Positions 36,496 through 47,782 of a stretch of 50,983 nucleotides of DNA are shown here, in pieces. Every line of letters begins with the position of its first letter. The stretch's first letter is position 1. The translations under genes were made by a program, and so were the position numbers. The stretch is from Gammaproteobacteria bacterium. GTDB lineage: Bacteria > Pseudomonadota > Gammaproteobacteria > Pseudomonadales > Pseudohongiellaceae. Under the pieces are notes generated by a model that was given only the letters and a program-made list of their open reading frames with translations, was not told the DNA's origin and searched no databases. Location of the stretch: contig JAPKAI010000010.1 of the NCBI GenBank assembly GCA_028825335.1, positions 1-50,983 of the forward strand, read 5' to 3'.

Positions 36496-37389
36496 CTAAA
36501 CGAGCTCAACAACATTGAGCTCGTTTGAGTCTGGGAAAAATGTTTGCAGCTCGGCGAAGGGAAAGTTTTTAGTATCGGCTAACTGCGACAACGAAACATT
36601 AGCGATACTGGTAAATATGGTCTCGATGCGCCCCGGATGACTCTTATCCCACTGTTGCAACATTTCCTTTATTGCCTGTCGCTGCATATTGTCCTGCGTA
36701 CCGCAGAGATTGCAGGGGATGATCGGAAAATTACTAAGCTCGGCGTAACGAGAGATTTCCTTCTCTTTGCAGTAAGCGAGAGGACGAATAACGATGTTTC
36801 TCTTATCATCGCTCAGTAGCTTCGGTGGCATCGCCTTTAACTTGCCACCATAAAACATATTGAGAAATAGCGTTTCCACAATATCGTCCCGGTGGTGGCC
36901 TAACGCTATCTTAGTAGCGCCTATTGATTGCGCATGGTTGTAGAGAATCCCTCGGCGCAGGCGCGAGCAAAGACCGCAGTAGGTCTTACCCTCTTCCACC
37001 TTGTCGGTAACGATGGAGTAAGTGTCTTTCTCGATAATTGTATAACCCACGCCAAGATCATCGAGATAGGCTGGGAGAACATGTTCTGGAAAGTCCGGCT
37101 GCTTCTGATCGAGATTTACTGCATGTAGCTTGAACTCAATAGGCGCATGTTTCTGCAGACTAAGCAGGATGTCCAACATCGCATAGGAATCTTTCCCCCC
37201 TGAAAGACAGACCATTACCAAGTCGCCCTCTTCAATCATATTGTAATCAGCGATTGCACGCCCAACATCTCGGCGCAGATTCTTGCGCGAACGGTTTAGT
37301 AACGAATTCTTTCCGCTGCCGGTAACTATTGACGCCGGCTTACTATTGGCAGAAGGAGCTATACTACTTAAGGATGATTCGTTACGCAT
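36496..37389 (-). CDS. ttcA: tRNA 2-thiocytidine biosynthesis protein TtcA
   Basis: Thiolates cytidine 32 in certain tRNAs, using ATP, IscS-derived sulfur and an oxygen-sensitive [4Fe-4S] cluster. The PP-loop SGGKDS spans residues 63-68. The paired CxxC motifs are [11 protein letters not shown] and PCNLCGTQ, and [10 protein letters not shown] completes the ATP site. Residues 1-30 are a serine-rich extension. The start is only 5 bases after the fadA stop, so it is very likely read from the fadBA transcript. Confidence 0.95.
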   Translation of the reverse strand: MRNESSLSSIAPSANSKPASIVTGSGKNSLLNRSRKNLRRDVGRAIADYNMIEEGDLVMVCLSGGKDSYAMLDILLSLQKHAPIEFKLHAVNLDQKQPDFPEHVLPAYLDDLGVGYTIIEKDTYSIVTDKVEEGKTYCGLCSRLRRGILYNHAQSIGATKIALGHHRDDIVETLFLNMFYGGKLKAMPPKLLSDDKRNIVIRPLAYCKEKEISRYAELSNFPIIPCNLCGTQDNMQRQAIKEMLQQWDKSHPGRIETIFTSIANVSLSQLADTKNFPFAELQTFFPDSNELNVVELV

Positions 37390-37394
37390 AGGAT

Positions 37395-38612
<1,218 letters not shown>

Positions 38613-38637
38613 TTAGCTGATGCCAAAGTTCTGGTGG

Positions 38638-40779
38638 TTACTTGTAAAATTTCTCGCTTGCTGAAGCCATATCACGCAGCTTCTGTGTTGGATGATAGAG
38701 CTCACCCAGATCTGCGTACTTATCTGCCATAGCGCAAAAATCAGTCAGACCTAGACTATCCACATAGCGCAGCGCTCCTCCGCGAAATGGTGGAAAACCA
38801 ATGCCTAGCACCAAGCCCATATCCGCTTCGATCGCCGTGCTAACGATTTCATCTTCCAAGCAACGTATTGTCTCCATACACAAGGCGACCATCATTCTCT
38901 GCACGATTTCCTCATCTTCAAATTCTTTACTTGCAGATGCCATCGAAGCCACTAGCTTCTCAGTTTCTGGATTCGGAAGCTTCTTTGGCTTACCTCTTTT
39001 GTCGTTCTCATAGAGATAGAAACCACTGCCCGATTTCTGCCCAAGATTTTTCTGTTCAAAGAGCTTGTCTATTACTGTATCAATATCCAACTTCATGCGG
39101 TCGAACCCAGCCGCCATAACAGCCTGGGCATGAACCGCCGTATCCAGACCAATAACATCCAACAAATAGGCAGGGCCCATCGGCCAACCGAATCGCTCCA
39201 TAGCCTTATCGATTTGCTTGTAATTAGCACCATCGTTTATCAGTCGCGAAAAAGCACCGAAGTACGGGAATAGAATTCGATTAACCAAAAAGCCCGGGCA
39301 GTTGTTGACCACGATGGGCACTTTCCCCATCTTCTTCGCATAAGCTACTGTAGTCGCTATCGTCTCATCACTGCTCTTCGTCCCGCGAATAACTTCCACC
39401 AGAGGCATTACTGGCACTGGATTGAAGAAATGCATACCACAGAAATTTTCGGGACGCTTTAATACACTCGCCAGGTCATCTACCGAAATTGTGGAGGTGT
39501 TGGTCGCGATGATCGCGCCCTCTCGAACTAATGATTCGAGTTCCGCTAGTACAGACTGTTTAATCTTAGGATTTTCGACTACGGCCTCAACGACGATATC
39601 GGCCTCGACGATGCTGTCATAGCTCAACGTTGGCTCGATGCTGGAGAGAATGCTGAACATCTTGTGGCCATCTATGCGCCCCTTCACTACCTGCTTATCC
39701 AGCTGCTTTCGCGCTTCCGCCATGCCTAGATCCATACCCTCTTGGGCTATGTCCTTCATGATAATAGGCGTGCCCTTCAAAGCAGACTGATAGGCGATTC
39801 CACCGCCCATAATGCCTGCGCCCAGCACAGCCGCCTTCGAGATTGATTTCGCGCAAGCTTGCTGCTTCTTCGCTAGGCCGCCGAGAAACTGATCGTTAAG
39901 GAACATCTGTACAAGGTTAGCCGCAACTTCAGTTGCGGCCAGCTTAATAAAACCCTGGTGCTCTACTTCCAATGCGCCAGCACGATTCATCACCGCAGCT
40001 TCCTGCATCACCATTACCGCAGTAATGGGAGCCGGATAATTTGGTCCTGCCGCAGCGGCAACCATACCCTTGGCAGTCTCAAATGCGACATTCATTTCTA
40101 TGGGCGTGAGTGTGAGCGGCGAAGTCTTTTGTACGCGAATTTTTTGATGATCTAGTTTTCCATCAATGCATTGCTGAATAATTTTCTCGGCCGCCTCAAT
40201 GAGGATGGCCCCATCCACAATTGCATCAAGCGCGCCTTCGGAGAAGGCCTGTTTCGCCTTAATGTGCGACCCACTACTAATCCATTGGTTGGCATTATCT
40301 GCTCCGATCATCCGCGGCAATCTTACGGTACCGCCAAAACCAGGCAAGATGCCTAGCTTAACCTCAGGGAAGCCTACAAGAGCAAATTCTGTGGCGACAC
40401 GGTAGTCCGTTGATAATGCCAATTCGAAACCTCCACCTAGCGCGATGCCATTAATGGCTGCAACTGTGGGAAATGGCAGATCTTCTAGATCAGAGAATAT
40501 CTTATTTACTTCGACGAGCCATGAATGCACCTTCTGCTCGCCCTCGGCAAATTTTGAGGTGAATTCAGTGATATCGGCGCCAACTATAAAAGTTTTCTTA
40601 GCACTTGATAGCACCAGACCCGGCACATCGACTTTTTGCAGAACGGCTATCGCTTGCTGCAAATCACGCAGAGTTTCTTGATCGAATTTGTTTACAGATG
40701 AACCTTCCAGGTCGAACACCAGGTTGGCAATGCCAGAAGGCAATACATCGACGCTTAGCGCCTTGCCTGAGTAGATCAT
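38638..40779 (-). CDS. fadB: Multifunctional beta-oxidation alpha subunit FadB
   Basis: Enoyl-CoA hydratase, 3-hydroxyacyl-CoA dehydrogenase and isomerase activities on one chain. The N-terminal crotonase domain (about 1-190) has NGIALGGGFELAL and GFPEVKLGILPGFGGT with the catalytic glutamates. The dehydrogenase half has the NAD-binding GAGIMGGGIAYQSA near residue 320 and the histidine of MHFFNPVPVMPLVEV. At 713 residues it matches E. coli FadB (729). GGAG precedes the ATG at 40779. It is first in the operon that continues into fadA and ttcA. Confidence 0.97.
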   Translation of the reverse strand: MIYSGKALSVDVLPSGIANLVFDLEGSSVNKFDQETLRDLQQAIAVLQKVDVPGLVLSSAKKTFIVGADITEFTSKFAEGEQKVHSWLVEVNKIFSDLEDLPFPTVAAINGIALGGGFELALSTDYRVATEFALVGFPEVKLGILPGFGGTVRLPRMIGADNANQWISSGSHIKAKQAFSEGALDAIVDGAILIEAAEKIIQQCIDGKLDHQKIRVQKTSPLTLTPIEMNVAFETAKGMVAAAAGPNYPAPITAVMVMQEAAVMNRAGALEVEHQGFIKLAATEVAANLVQMFLNDQFLGGLAKKQQACAKSISKAAVLGAGIMGGGIAYQSALKGTPIIMKDIAQEGMDLGMAEARKQLDKQVVKGRIDGHKMFSILSSIEPTLSYDSIVEADIVVEAVVENPKIKQSVLAELESLVREGAIIATNTSTISVDDLASVLKRPENFCGMHFFNPVPVMPLVEVIRGTKSSDETIATTVAYAKKMGKVPIVVNNCPGFLVNRILFPYFGAFSRLINDGANYKQIDKAMERFGWPMGPAYLLDVIGLDTAVHAQAVMAAGFDRMKLDIDTVIDKLFEQKNLGQKSGSGFYLYENDKRGKPKKLPNPETEKLVASMASASKEFEDEEIVQRMMVALCMETIRCLEDEIVSTAIEADMGLVLGIGFPPFRGGALRYVDSLGLTDFCAMADKYADLGELYHPTQKLRDMASASEKFYK

Positions 40780-40826
40780 AATTAGCTCCAAGTTAGGGTG
40801 AACCACGCGGTGGCTCAGAACCGAGC

Positions 40827-40855
40827 ATTATAGCCCTGCTGGGCCTATATAAGAA
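40827..40855 (-). promoter_or_regulatory. Candidate sigma70 promoter of the fadBA-ttcA operon
   Basis: On the minus strand a perfect TATAAT (40827-40832) lies 17 bases after a weak TTCTTA -35 (40850-40855). Transcription would start near 40820. The leader contains an 11-bp imperfect palindrome CCACGCGGTGG (40803-40813). It does not match the FadR consensus, so the regulator is unknown. The opposite strand has the start of the deacetylase gene 50 bases away. Confidence 0.5.
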
Positions 40856-40886
40856 GTCATCGACTTTACGGCCAGATCAGGAGGAA

Positions 40887-41984
40887 TTGAGTTATTATCG
40901 CACTATGATCAAACAGTTAGAGCCATTCCAAAGAGCAAAGAAAATCCTGAGCGTATCCGCTTACTTGCTAAGTATCAGCGCTATGTTGTTGGCGAACAGC
41001 CCCTCGATGGCGGCGCAGAGCGCTGTCATCTTGCTCTACCACCACGTAGCGGAGGACACCCCTCCCTCGACGTCTATTTCCCCTGCTGATTTTGATTCGC
41101 ACCTACGTTATTTGAGAGACAACGATTTCAACGTTATAGCACTGGATCGAATGATAGACAGCCTGCGCTCCGGTCAATCGCTGCCCGAGAAATCGGTAGT
41201 GATAACCTTCGACGACGGATACAGCTCCATCTTTGATGAAGCATTCCCCATGCTTCAAACCTATGGCTATCCTTTTACACTATTCCTAAGCACCGAACCT
41301 ATCGACGATGGCTTGAGCAACTACATAACGTGGGATCAGGTCAGACAGATGAGCGCTGCCGATGTGATCATCGCTAATCACATGGTCGATCACCCCTATA
41401 TGCTTAAGATGGGAGACGATGAATCTCATAGTCAGTGGCTCGCGAGGCTAAGCGAGAATCTATTGAAGGCCGAGCAAAGAATTGAAGCACAGACCGGGCA
41501 ATCTCACCGCTATCTTGCCTACCCCTATGGCGAGTACGACTCTGCTATAAAGTCACTCTTGGAGGAGCTCAATTTTGTCGGACTAGCGCAAAATTCTGGC
41601 GCCGTGGGTCCTGAATCAGACTTTCTCGCCCTACCTCGATTTCCGCTTGCTAGCATCTACGCGAATTTGGATACGGCGAGCACGAAGTTCTCTACCCTGC
41701 CGTTTTCGGTAACCCAAGTGCGACCCGATTCTCCTGTAACGTCAAATAGGAGTCCGTCGGCTGTACTTAAATTCGAGAATGGGAACTACAATTTCAACCA
41801 GATTGGCTGTTTCGCGAATAGCCAACCGATACCGATGACTTGGATAGATAGGGAGCAAGGTGTGTTGGAATTGAATCCCGAAAAGAGCTACCCAGGAAGA
41901 CGCTGGCGGTATATCTGCACCGCTCCGGATCCTGACTCGAATCGTTTCTACTGGCATTCAGTGCAGTGGATTAATTTGGATTAG
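40887..41984 (+). CDS. Secreted polysaccharide deacetylase (NodB homology domain)
   Basis: A carbohydrate esterase family 4 enzyme expected to remove N- or O-acetyl groups from an extracytoplasmic polysaccharide. A signal peptide (ILSVSAYLLSISAMLLANSPSMA) precedes LLYHHVAED. NodB motifs follow: TFDDGY, the metal-binding NHMVDHP, and YLAYPYGEYD. About 90 C-terminal residues beyond the catalytic domain are of unknown fold. Start choice is awkward: AGGAGG (40879-40884) is two bases from the TTG at 40887 and 20 from the ATG at 40905. It is divergent from fadB and convergent with the Bax-like gene, both wall-related. Confidence 0.86.
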   Translation: MSYYRTMIKQLEPFQRAKKILSVSAYLLSISAMLLANSPSMAAQSAVILLYHHVAEDTPPSTSISPADFDSHLRYLRDNDFNVIALDRMIDSLRSGQSLPEKSVVITFDDGYSSIFDEAFPMLQTYGYPFTLFLSTEPIDDGLSNYITWDQVRQMSAADVIIANHMVDHPYMLKMGDDESHSQWLARLSENLLKAEQRIEAQTGQSHRYLAYPYGEYDSAIKSLLEELNFVGLAQNSGAVGPESDFLALPRFPLASIYANLDTASTKFSTLPFSVTQVRPDSPVTSNRSPSAVLKFENGNYNFNQIGCFANSQPIPMTWIDREQGVLELNPEKSYPGRRWRYICTAPDPDSNRFYWHSVQWINLD

Positions 41985-42003
41985 CACAATCCCCACGAGC
42001 AAA

Positions 42004-42843
42004 CTACTTTTCAACCCAGCGACGATCTCTTCGTCTAAGGTTATTTTGATAAATGAGCGTCTGAACTTCGTCAATATAGCTCGCCCCTCGTTGAGAGTAA
42101 TGCTTCAAGCGTTCAACAAGTCCAATCGAGTTCAAGCCCAGACCTAGGCGCCTGAGGCGTGCGCGCTCCTCGCGAAAGTCAGCATATAGATTATGGCTAT
42201 TGATATTCAGGAAATAACCTTCAATTGCAGCCTCTATCGAGGTAAAGCTCTTCACCTCGTGAGTAGCACCCTCAATTCTTCTACTGGGAATGATGCCGCA
42301 ACCCTCCACGAAGCACCATTGTCCGAAAATATTGTTGCCCTCCAGTGCGAACCTGGAAGTACCCCACGCCGATTCATTGGCAGCCTGCGCTAGTACTAGA
42401 GACGCTGGAATAACATCTACGCTCAATAGCAGTTCTTTTACTAGCGCCTGATCGTTCTTCGTCTCAGCTTCTACTCCATAGGTAACTGCGAGCTCTATCA
42501 CCCATTCTCTTTCGTACCCACTCAGAGGGACCCCGTCACCTACAATCTCAGCATAACTGAGTAGTCGCCGTCGCAGATCACTAACGAGGCTGTTTTCATA
42601 ACGCACGTAGTCTTGCAGGAAATCGAAAAATCGCTGCTTCTTCTCATCGATATCTGAGATCGAGGCGAAGTCGGGGAATACGACAATCGGTTCAGGTGTA
42701 GCCGAAAAATCGGCAACAGGATCTTGAGTTGGGGCGAACTTCGTTACGGCGAACGCTAATGCCACTAGAGCGAGCGCGACAAGGCACGCAAAGGCAAGCT
42801 CGAGCTTACGTTCCTGCCCTACAATTTCACTCTCTAAAGGCAC
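42004..42843 (-). CDS. Bax-like membrane-anchored glucosaminidase
   Basis: A family 73-type glucosaminidase of the Bax group, predicted to cut peptidoglycan or glycans. An N-terminal membrane anchor (ELAFACLVALALVALAFAVT) is followed by a linker. The catalytic domain contains VILAQAANESAWGTSRFALEGNN-like sequence with the probable catalytic glutamate in NESAWG and the NIFGQWCF motif. Two cysteines in the WCFVEGC segment may form a disulfide. The GTG at 42843 sits five bases after GGAG. An imperfect inverted repeat CCAAT/ATTGG is upstream (42889-42899). It converges with the deacetylase gene, 19 bases apart. Confidence 0.85.
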   Translation of the reverse strand: MPLESEIVGQERKLELAFACLVALALVALAFAVTKFAPTQDPVADFSATPEPIVVFPDFASISDIDEKKQRFFDFLQDYVRYENSLVSDLRRRLLSYAEIVGDGVPLSGYEREWVIELAVTYGVEAETKNDQALVKELLLSVDVIPASLVLAQAANESAWGTSRFALEGNNIFGQWCFVEGCGIIPSRRIEGATHEVKSFTSIEAAIEGYFLNINSHNLYADFREERARLRRLGLGLNSIGLVERLKHYSQRGASYIDEVQTLIYQNNLRRRDRRWVEK

Positions 42844-43136
42844 CAAAACTCCATAGTCATTATTTCTGCAGGAACATCTTTTTACTGGCCAATTATTGGC
42901 TCAGCAAAAAATACTTGAAATGGCATGAATAATTAAATATTTTCACCGAATTTGCAGTTCAGAACAACAATTTCCGATGTTAGCTTCTAGCTCGCTCTCT
43001 ACCAAGCCTGAGCTATCTATTACAATTCACTGAAATCACAGAAGATTCTGCTGTTCACTACTAAAATCCTTGGCCACCGTGCAGAACTGAAAGAACTAGC
43101 GTTACAACAAGGGACTTGGTTCTAAACTAGCTCGTC

Positions 43137-43445
43137 TTATTTGCTTCCTCCCCTGCAGTCCGGAGACGTTGGCGAAGAACCCTGGCGTTGCTCCCATTCC
43201 TGCTCTGTATATAGATGCATGGCTAAGGCGTGCACCCCGCCTGCCAGTTCGAGGTGTAGTAGTTTGTAGACAGCCTGATGTCTGCGCACCAAACTCAAGT
43301 CTGTGAATGTGGCAGAAACAGCGGTGATATTAAAGTGAGACTCAGTCGCTGGGCCACCATGCATATGACTCTCGTTCGCCACCTCTAGCATCGATGGCTG
43401 CAATGCCGCCGACAACTTTGCTTGAATCGTATCCTGTACCGACAT
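43137..43445 (-). CDS. bolA: BolA family protein
   Basis: A BolA-family protein that partners monothiol glutaredoxins in iron-sulfur handling and in some bacteria influences cell shape genes. The class II KH-like fold shows LEVANESHMHGG, then ESHFNITAVS, and the RRHQAVYKLL...VHALAMHLYTEQEW stretch. The His in ESHMH/HALAMH are candidate cluster ligands. The ATG at 43445 is preferred; starts at 43454 and 43457 place GGGAG too close. It ends CRGGSK, very like E. coli BolA. It is alone, and 42844-43136 upstream of the Bax gene shows nothing I can name. Confidence 0.92.
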   Translation of the reverse strand: MSVQDTIQAKLSAALQPSMLEVANESHMHGGPATESHFNITAVSATFTDLSLVRRHQAVYKLLHLELAGGVHALAMHLYTEQEWEQRQGSSPTSPDCRGGSK

Positions 43446-43579
43446 TGCTAACATCAACTCCCTAAATAGCCATTACGGCCAATTCTATTTCCATTCAGTA
43501 TAACGTAATTACAGTCGATAAAATGAAGTGGTCATGTCCACCTAGCCTCGTTACACTGTCGCCCTCATGGAGCCCAAAA

Positions 43580-44413
43580 ATGGCCATTTCTTGGTACCCC
43601 GGACATATGCACAAAGCCAGCAAAGAGCTGGTGAAGATCATGCACCAGACAGACGCGGTGATCGAAGTCCTAGATGCACGCATACCCGAATCAAGCTGCA
43701 ACCCCCTGCTCGCGAATATCCGTGAAGGGCGACCCTGCATCCGCATCCTGAACAAATCAGACCTCGCCGATGACAAAGTCACTAATGCCTGGGCCGCACA
43801 CTTCTCCAAAATCGATAATAGCGCCTGCCTGATCAACGGTAAGGGAGCGCAGATCAGTCGAGCAGACATCGTAAAAACCGCAAAAAAACTCATCAAGAAT
43901 ACCGACGAGACGTTGTTAATTCAGGGGCAGATCGTTATCGACGGTATTCCCAATGTTGGTAAATCAAGCCTCCTAAATCAGTTGGCTGAGCGTAAGGTGG
44001 CAAACACCGGCAATGAACCCGCTGTTACCAAAGGTCAGCAGCGCGTCAAACTGCAACAAGGTTGGTACCTAATCGATACCCCCGGCATGCTCTGGCCGAA
44101 GCTGGAAGACCAAGAGAGCGCCTATAGATTAGCTATTACAGGCACAATTCGAAGTACAGCAGTAGAAGTCGCTGACATTGCCTGGTTCCTCGCCGAGCTA
44201 TTACTGCGAGACTACCCCCAGCGCCTAGTCGAAAGATACGCTTTATCTGGCTCCACCACTGAGCCCGAGGCCTTCTTCGATGCCCTCGCAAAACAGCGAG
44301 GGTCCATAGGTCGCGGCGGGCGAGCCGACCTGAACAAAACGGCAGAAATATTACTAAACGAATTTCGCTCAGGTAAACTAGGCACATTCAGCTTGGAAAC
44401 ACCTCCCTCGTAA
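43580..44413 (+). CDS. Circularly permuted ribosome-associated GTPase, YlqF/RbgA family
   Basis: A GTPase of the YlqF/YawG class, whose RbgA member assists late 50S subunit assembly. The G motifs are in permuted order: NKSD (G4) comes before the P loop GIPNVGKSS (G1), and DTPGM (G3) follows. The start MAISWYPGHMHKA is the typical YlqF N-terminus, so the ATG at 43580 is used rather than the upstream frame start at 43523. The C-terminal helical domain (RGGRADLNKTAEILLNEF) is family-typical. At 277 residues it matches the family. The gene is followed 70 bases later by the M16 peptidase. Confidence 0.92.
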   Translation: MAISWYPGHMHKASKELVKIMHQTDAVIEVLDARIPESSCNPLLANIREGRPCIRILNKSDLADDKVTNAWAAHFSKIDNSACLINGKGAQISRADIVKTAKKLIKNTDETLLIQGQIVIDGIPNVGKSSLLNQLAERKVANTGNEPAVTKGQQRVKLQQGWYLIDTPGMLWPKLEDQESAYRLAITGTIRSTAVEVADIAWFLAELLLRDYPQRLVERYALSGSTTEPEAFFDALAKQRGSIGRGGRADLNKTAEILLNEFRSGKLGTFSLETPPS

Positions 44414-44483
44414 CGCCGCCAGTGTCAGCACGTTTAGCGATGAATCCAACAAACAATACAAATTACAGAAGGCAACCCTAAGC

Positions 44484-47450
44484 ATGGCCGTAGTAAGTAG
44501 TCCAGATACCGAACATAGCAATCCTATTGCGCCCCCGAAGTTACACCCAGCATTCGAATGGCAGCGCAGCGAAGAAATTAGCTCTCTAAATATCACCATG
44601 GAGGAATATGTCCATAGAGTGACGGGGGCGAAGCACTTCCATCTGAGCAATAAAAACACCGAAAATGTATTTCTCGTTGCGTTTAGAACAGTTCCTATGG
44701 ATTCCTCAGGCGTCGCGCACATTCTGGAACATACGGCCCTGTGCGGCAGCAAGAAGTTCCCTGTTAGAGATCCATTCTTCATGATGATTCGACGCTCGTT
44801 GAATACATTCATGAATGCAATGACCAGCAGCGATTGGACCGCTTACCCATTCGCCAGCAAGAACAAGAAAGACTTCAATAATCTCTTAAATGTATATCTC
44901 GATGCGACGTTCTTCTCTCGCCTACATGAACTCGATTTTGCACAGGAGGGACACCGCCTCGAATTTGCAGAACCGGAAAACCCCGATAGCGAACTACTCT
45001 TTAAGGGCGTCGTCTTCAACGAGATGAAAGGTGCCATGAGTTCCACAAATAGCGTCTTATGGCAGACCATCAGCAAATACGTATTCCCTACTACGACCTA
45101 TCATTTTAATAGCGGCGGGGAGCCCGATCACATCCCTGATCTGAGCTACCAGGAGTTGTTGAGCTTTTACAAGAGCCATTACCATCCCAGCAATGCCGTT
45201 TTCATGACCTTCGGCGACATATCTGCTTTTGATCATCAGGAGAAATTCCAGGAGCAAGCGCTTTCCCATTTCGAAAAGCTGGACATCAATATCGAAGTGA
45301 AAGATGAAAAAAGATATCTGGCGCCTATATCCGTCGTAGAATCCTATGCCAGCGAGGAATCTGATAAGCCGCAAAGTCATGTAGTCCTTGCCTGGCTCTT
45401 AGGGCGAAGCACAGACCTAGGTGAACTCTTCCGAGCGGAGCTTGTTTCCAGCGTCTTGTTAGACAATAGCGCGAGCCCCCTGCTTCGAGCACTTGAGACG
45501 AGTGACATAGGCAGCTCTCCGTCACCAATGTGCGGCTTAGAAGATTCGAATAGAGAGATGAGCATGATGGCGGGCCTCGAAGGCTGCACGACTCAGTCCA
45601 GCGAAGCCGTAGAGAGCCTCATAATCAAGACTCTGGAAGACGTGGTAAAGAACGGAATCCCTTACTCGCAAGTTGAGGCCTCTCTGCATCAATTGGAGTT
45701 GCATCAACGAGAGATTTCCGGTGACAGTTACCCTTATGGACTACAGCTTATTCTTGCCGGTCTTTCCACCGCGATGCATCGCGGTGACCCTATTGAGCTT
45801 TTGAATATCGACCCTGCTCTTGCCGAACTGCGAGAACTTATCAAGGACGATCGATTCATTCCTAATCTTGTGCAGAAGCTACTGCTAGACAACCCACATC
45901 GAGTCAGGCTGACACTAAAACCTGACCCAGAGCTGGCGAAACGCAAGGTGCAAGCCGAGCTAGATCAGCTCGCTGCAATTAAGAGCACGCTAGACGATGA
46001 TGAAAAACTGGCTATCATTACACAAGCCAAACTGCTCGCAGCACGACAGATGGAAGAAGATGACCCAGGCCTGCTTCCAAAAGTTGGCCTCGAAGATGTG
46101 CCGCAGTCCATCAGCGAGCCCATTCGGTTCGATACCGTTCTCAGCAGCAGCAATGCCCCAGTTACTTATTACGGCCAAGGCACTAATGGGCTCTGCTATC
46201 AGCAAGTTATAATGTCCATACCTCAAGTCGATCAAGAGCTTTTGGATGTATTGCCTCTATATACCACGTGCCTGACGGAGTTTGGCGTCGGTGACAAAGA
46301 CTACGCTGATACACAGGCCTGGCAAGCCCAAGTAAGCGGCGGTATCAGCTGCTTCAGCAGTATCCGCAGCGACTTGAACGACGTGCAATCAAGCAGGGCT
46401 ATCATCTCTTTCTCATCGAAATGCCTGCGTGACAATCACCTGCAAATATCCGAATTGCTGCATAGTACTATCCATGATGTGCGTTTCGATGAGGATAAGC
46501 GGCTGCAAGAACTCATCGAGCAAATTTGTGCACGCAAGGAAAATAGCATTACAGGACAGGGGCACAGCCTAGCGATGAGCCTCGCCAGCAGTCGCATGAG
46601 CCCCACCGCCCTACTCGGCCATCAATCTGGCGGCCTAGAAGGCATCAAGCTACTCAAAGCGCTGAGGGCGCAGATGGAGCAAAAGGCTTCGCGCATCGAG
46701 TTGCTGGGCAAGTTCAAGTCCCTGCATGGGAAAATCCTAGCCGCAAACAAGGAGTTTCTTGTAATTGCAGAGCCAGAGCATCGCAGCCAACTAATCTCGG
46801 ACATTGATAGTGTTTGGGGAGCGTCGGTTGGCGGCACTGATGATAGCCACCTGGCATTGCCTCCACTGCGAGAGAGCGTCAGACAGGCATGGAGCACGAC
46901 TACTGCCGTGAACTTCTGTGCCAAGGCCTACCCTACCGTTGCCTCAGGCCATACGGACAATGCCGCCTTGCAGGTATTAGCCGGCTTCATGCGCAATGGC
47001 TACCTACATAGGGCAATACGAGAGCAAGGTGGCGCCTATGGCGGCGGGGCCAGTCAAGATGCGAGCTCTGCGTCCTTTCGCTTCTTCTCCTATCGAGACC
47101 CGCGACTGCAGGAAACGCTGGCAGACTTCGATGCAGCAATAGACTGGGTTATCTCGACCGAACACAAGCCTCATCAACTGGAAGAGGCAATATTAGGCGT
47201 CATAGCGAGCCTCGATAAACCGGCCTCACCTGCTGGAGAGGCCAAACAAGCCTATTTCAATCAAGTCTTCGGTCGTACTCTGGAGCATCGGGGCCAGTTC
47301 AGAAAACAGGTACTGGGCACTACCGTCAGTGACCTAAAGCGCGTTGCAGAGCAGTATTTAGTTCCCGACCAGGCCAGTATCGGCATTATCTGTAACAAAG
47401 AATCCGCCAAAAGCTTAAATATCGAAAATATCGAAATAATAAATCTTTAA
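44484..47450 (+). CDS. M16C zinc metallopeptidase, presequence-protease-like (PreP family)
   Basis: A large 988-residue pitrilysin-clan peptidase expected to degrade oligopeptides inside a closed two-half chamber. The inverted zinc motif is H79-I-L-E82-H83, with a further zinc-ligand glutamate in VVFNEMKGAM about 80 residues on. A second non-catalytic M16 half follows (about 540-988), ending with a domain containing REQGGAYGGGA. No signal peptide is visible, so a cytoplasmic site is likely. The ATG at 44484 follows an AAGG site. It lies between the GTPase gene and a terminator. Confidence 0.93.
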   Translation: MAVVSSPDTEHSNPIAPPKLHPAFEWQRSEEISSLNITMEEYVHRVTGAKHFHLSNKNTENVFLVAFRTVPMDSSGVAHILEHTALCGSKKFPVRDPFFMMIRRSLNTFMNAMTSSDWTAYPFASKNKKDFNNLLNVYLDATFFSRLHELDFAQEGHRLEFAEPENPDSELLFKGVVFNEMKGAMSSTNSVLWQTISKYVFPTTTYHFNSGGEPDHIPDLSYQELLSFYKSHYHPSNAVFMTFGDISAFDHQEKFQEQALSHFEKLDINIEVKDEKRYLAPISVVESYASEESDKPQSHVVLAWLLGRSTDLGELFRAELVSSVLLDNSASPLLRALETSDIGSSPSPMCGLEDSNREMSMMAGLEGCTTQSSEAVESLIIKTLEDVVKNGIPYSQVEASLHQLELHQREISGDSYPYGLQLILAGLSTAMHRGDPIELLNIDPALAELRELIKDDRFIPNLVQKLLLDNPHRVRLTLKPDPELAKRKVQAELDQLAAIKSTLDDDEKLAIITQAKLLAARQMEEDDPGLLPKVGLEDVPQSISEPIRFDTVLSSSNAPVTYYGQGTNGLCYQQVIMSIPQVDQELLDVLPLYTTCLTEFGVGDKDYADTQAWQAQVSGGISCFSSIRSDLNDVQSSRAIISFSSKCLRDNHLQISELLHSTIHDVRFDEDKRLQELIEQICARKENSITGQGHSLAMSLASSRMSPTALLGHQSGGLEGIKLLKALRAQMEQKASRIELLGKFKSLHGKILAANKEFLVIAEPEHRSQLISDIDSVWGASVGGTDDSHLALPPLRESVRQAWSTTTAVNFCAKAYPTVASGHTDNAALQVLAGFMRNGYLHRAIREQGGAYGGGASQDASSASFRFFSYRDPRLQETLADFDAAIDWVISTEHKPHQLEEAILGVIASLDKPASPAGEAKQAYFNQVFGRTLEHRGQFRKQVLGTTVSDLKRVAEQYLVPDQASIGIICNKESAKSLNIENIEIINL

Positions 47451-47496
47451 ATATTACAAATAATTGCAGTCATTATTAAATGTAAAATATTAAGAT

Positions 47497-47662
47497 TAGA
47501 AACAGTTTGAAATATCTAAGATAATATCGGGAACTTTTCTCTATGCGGCAAGTCAGAGTTAGTGTAGGTAGATGTAATACAAAATTGTGGGTTTTGTTTC
47601 ATTTATCTCTCCCTTGATAGTATATTGAGCCCAACGGCTTCCGGTCGTTGGGCCTTTTTTTG
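47497..47662 (+). ncRNA. Candidate small RNA between M16C and CDF genes
   Basis: A promoter-like pair TAGAAA (47497-47502) and GATAAT (47520-47525), 17 bases apart, would start an RNA near 47532. It would run about 130 bases through a weak ACAAAA/TTTTGT hairpin (near 47580-47599) into the strong terminator at 47629-47662. No frame with a convincing ribosome site lies inside. The terminator could simply end the M16C transcript instead, 180 bases after its stop. The 47451-47782 gap is otherwise empty and AT-rich. Confidence 0.25.
47629..47662 (+). terminator. Strong intrinsic terminator
   Basis: GCCCAACG (47629-47636) and CGTTGGGC (47646-47653) form a perfect 8-bp stem around a GCTTCCGGT loop, followed by C and seven T residues (47655-47661). 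It is a textbook plus-strand terminator, 179 bases after the M16C stop. Confidence 0.9.
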
Positions 47663-47782
47663 TGTTTCCTAAATTACAAAAACCACCTTATTCGATACCG
47701 ACCCCGTCGCATCCCAAACCTCTACGATGCGCCTCAATCCACCCCAATCGTTCAATGATGAAGCAGTAAAAACTAGCAAGTC

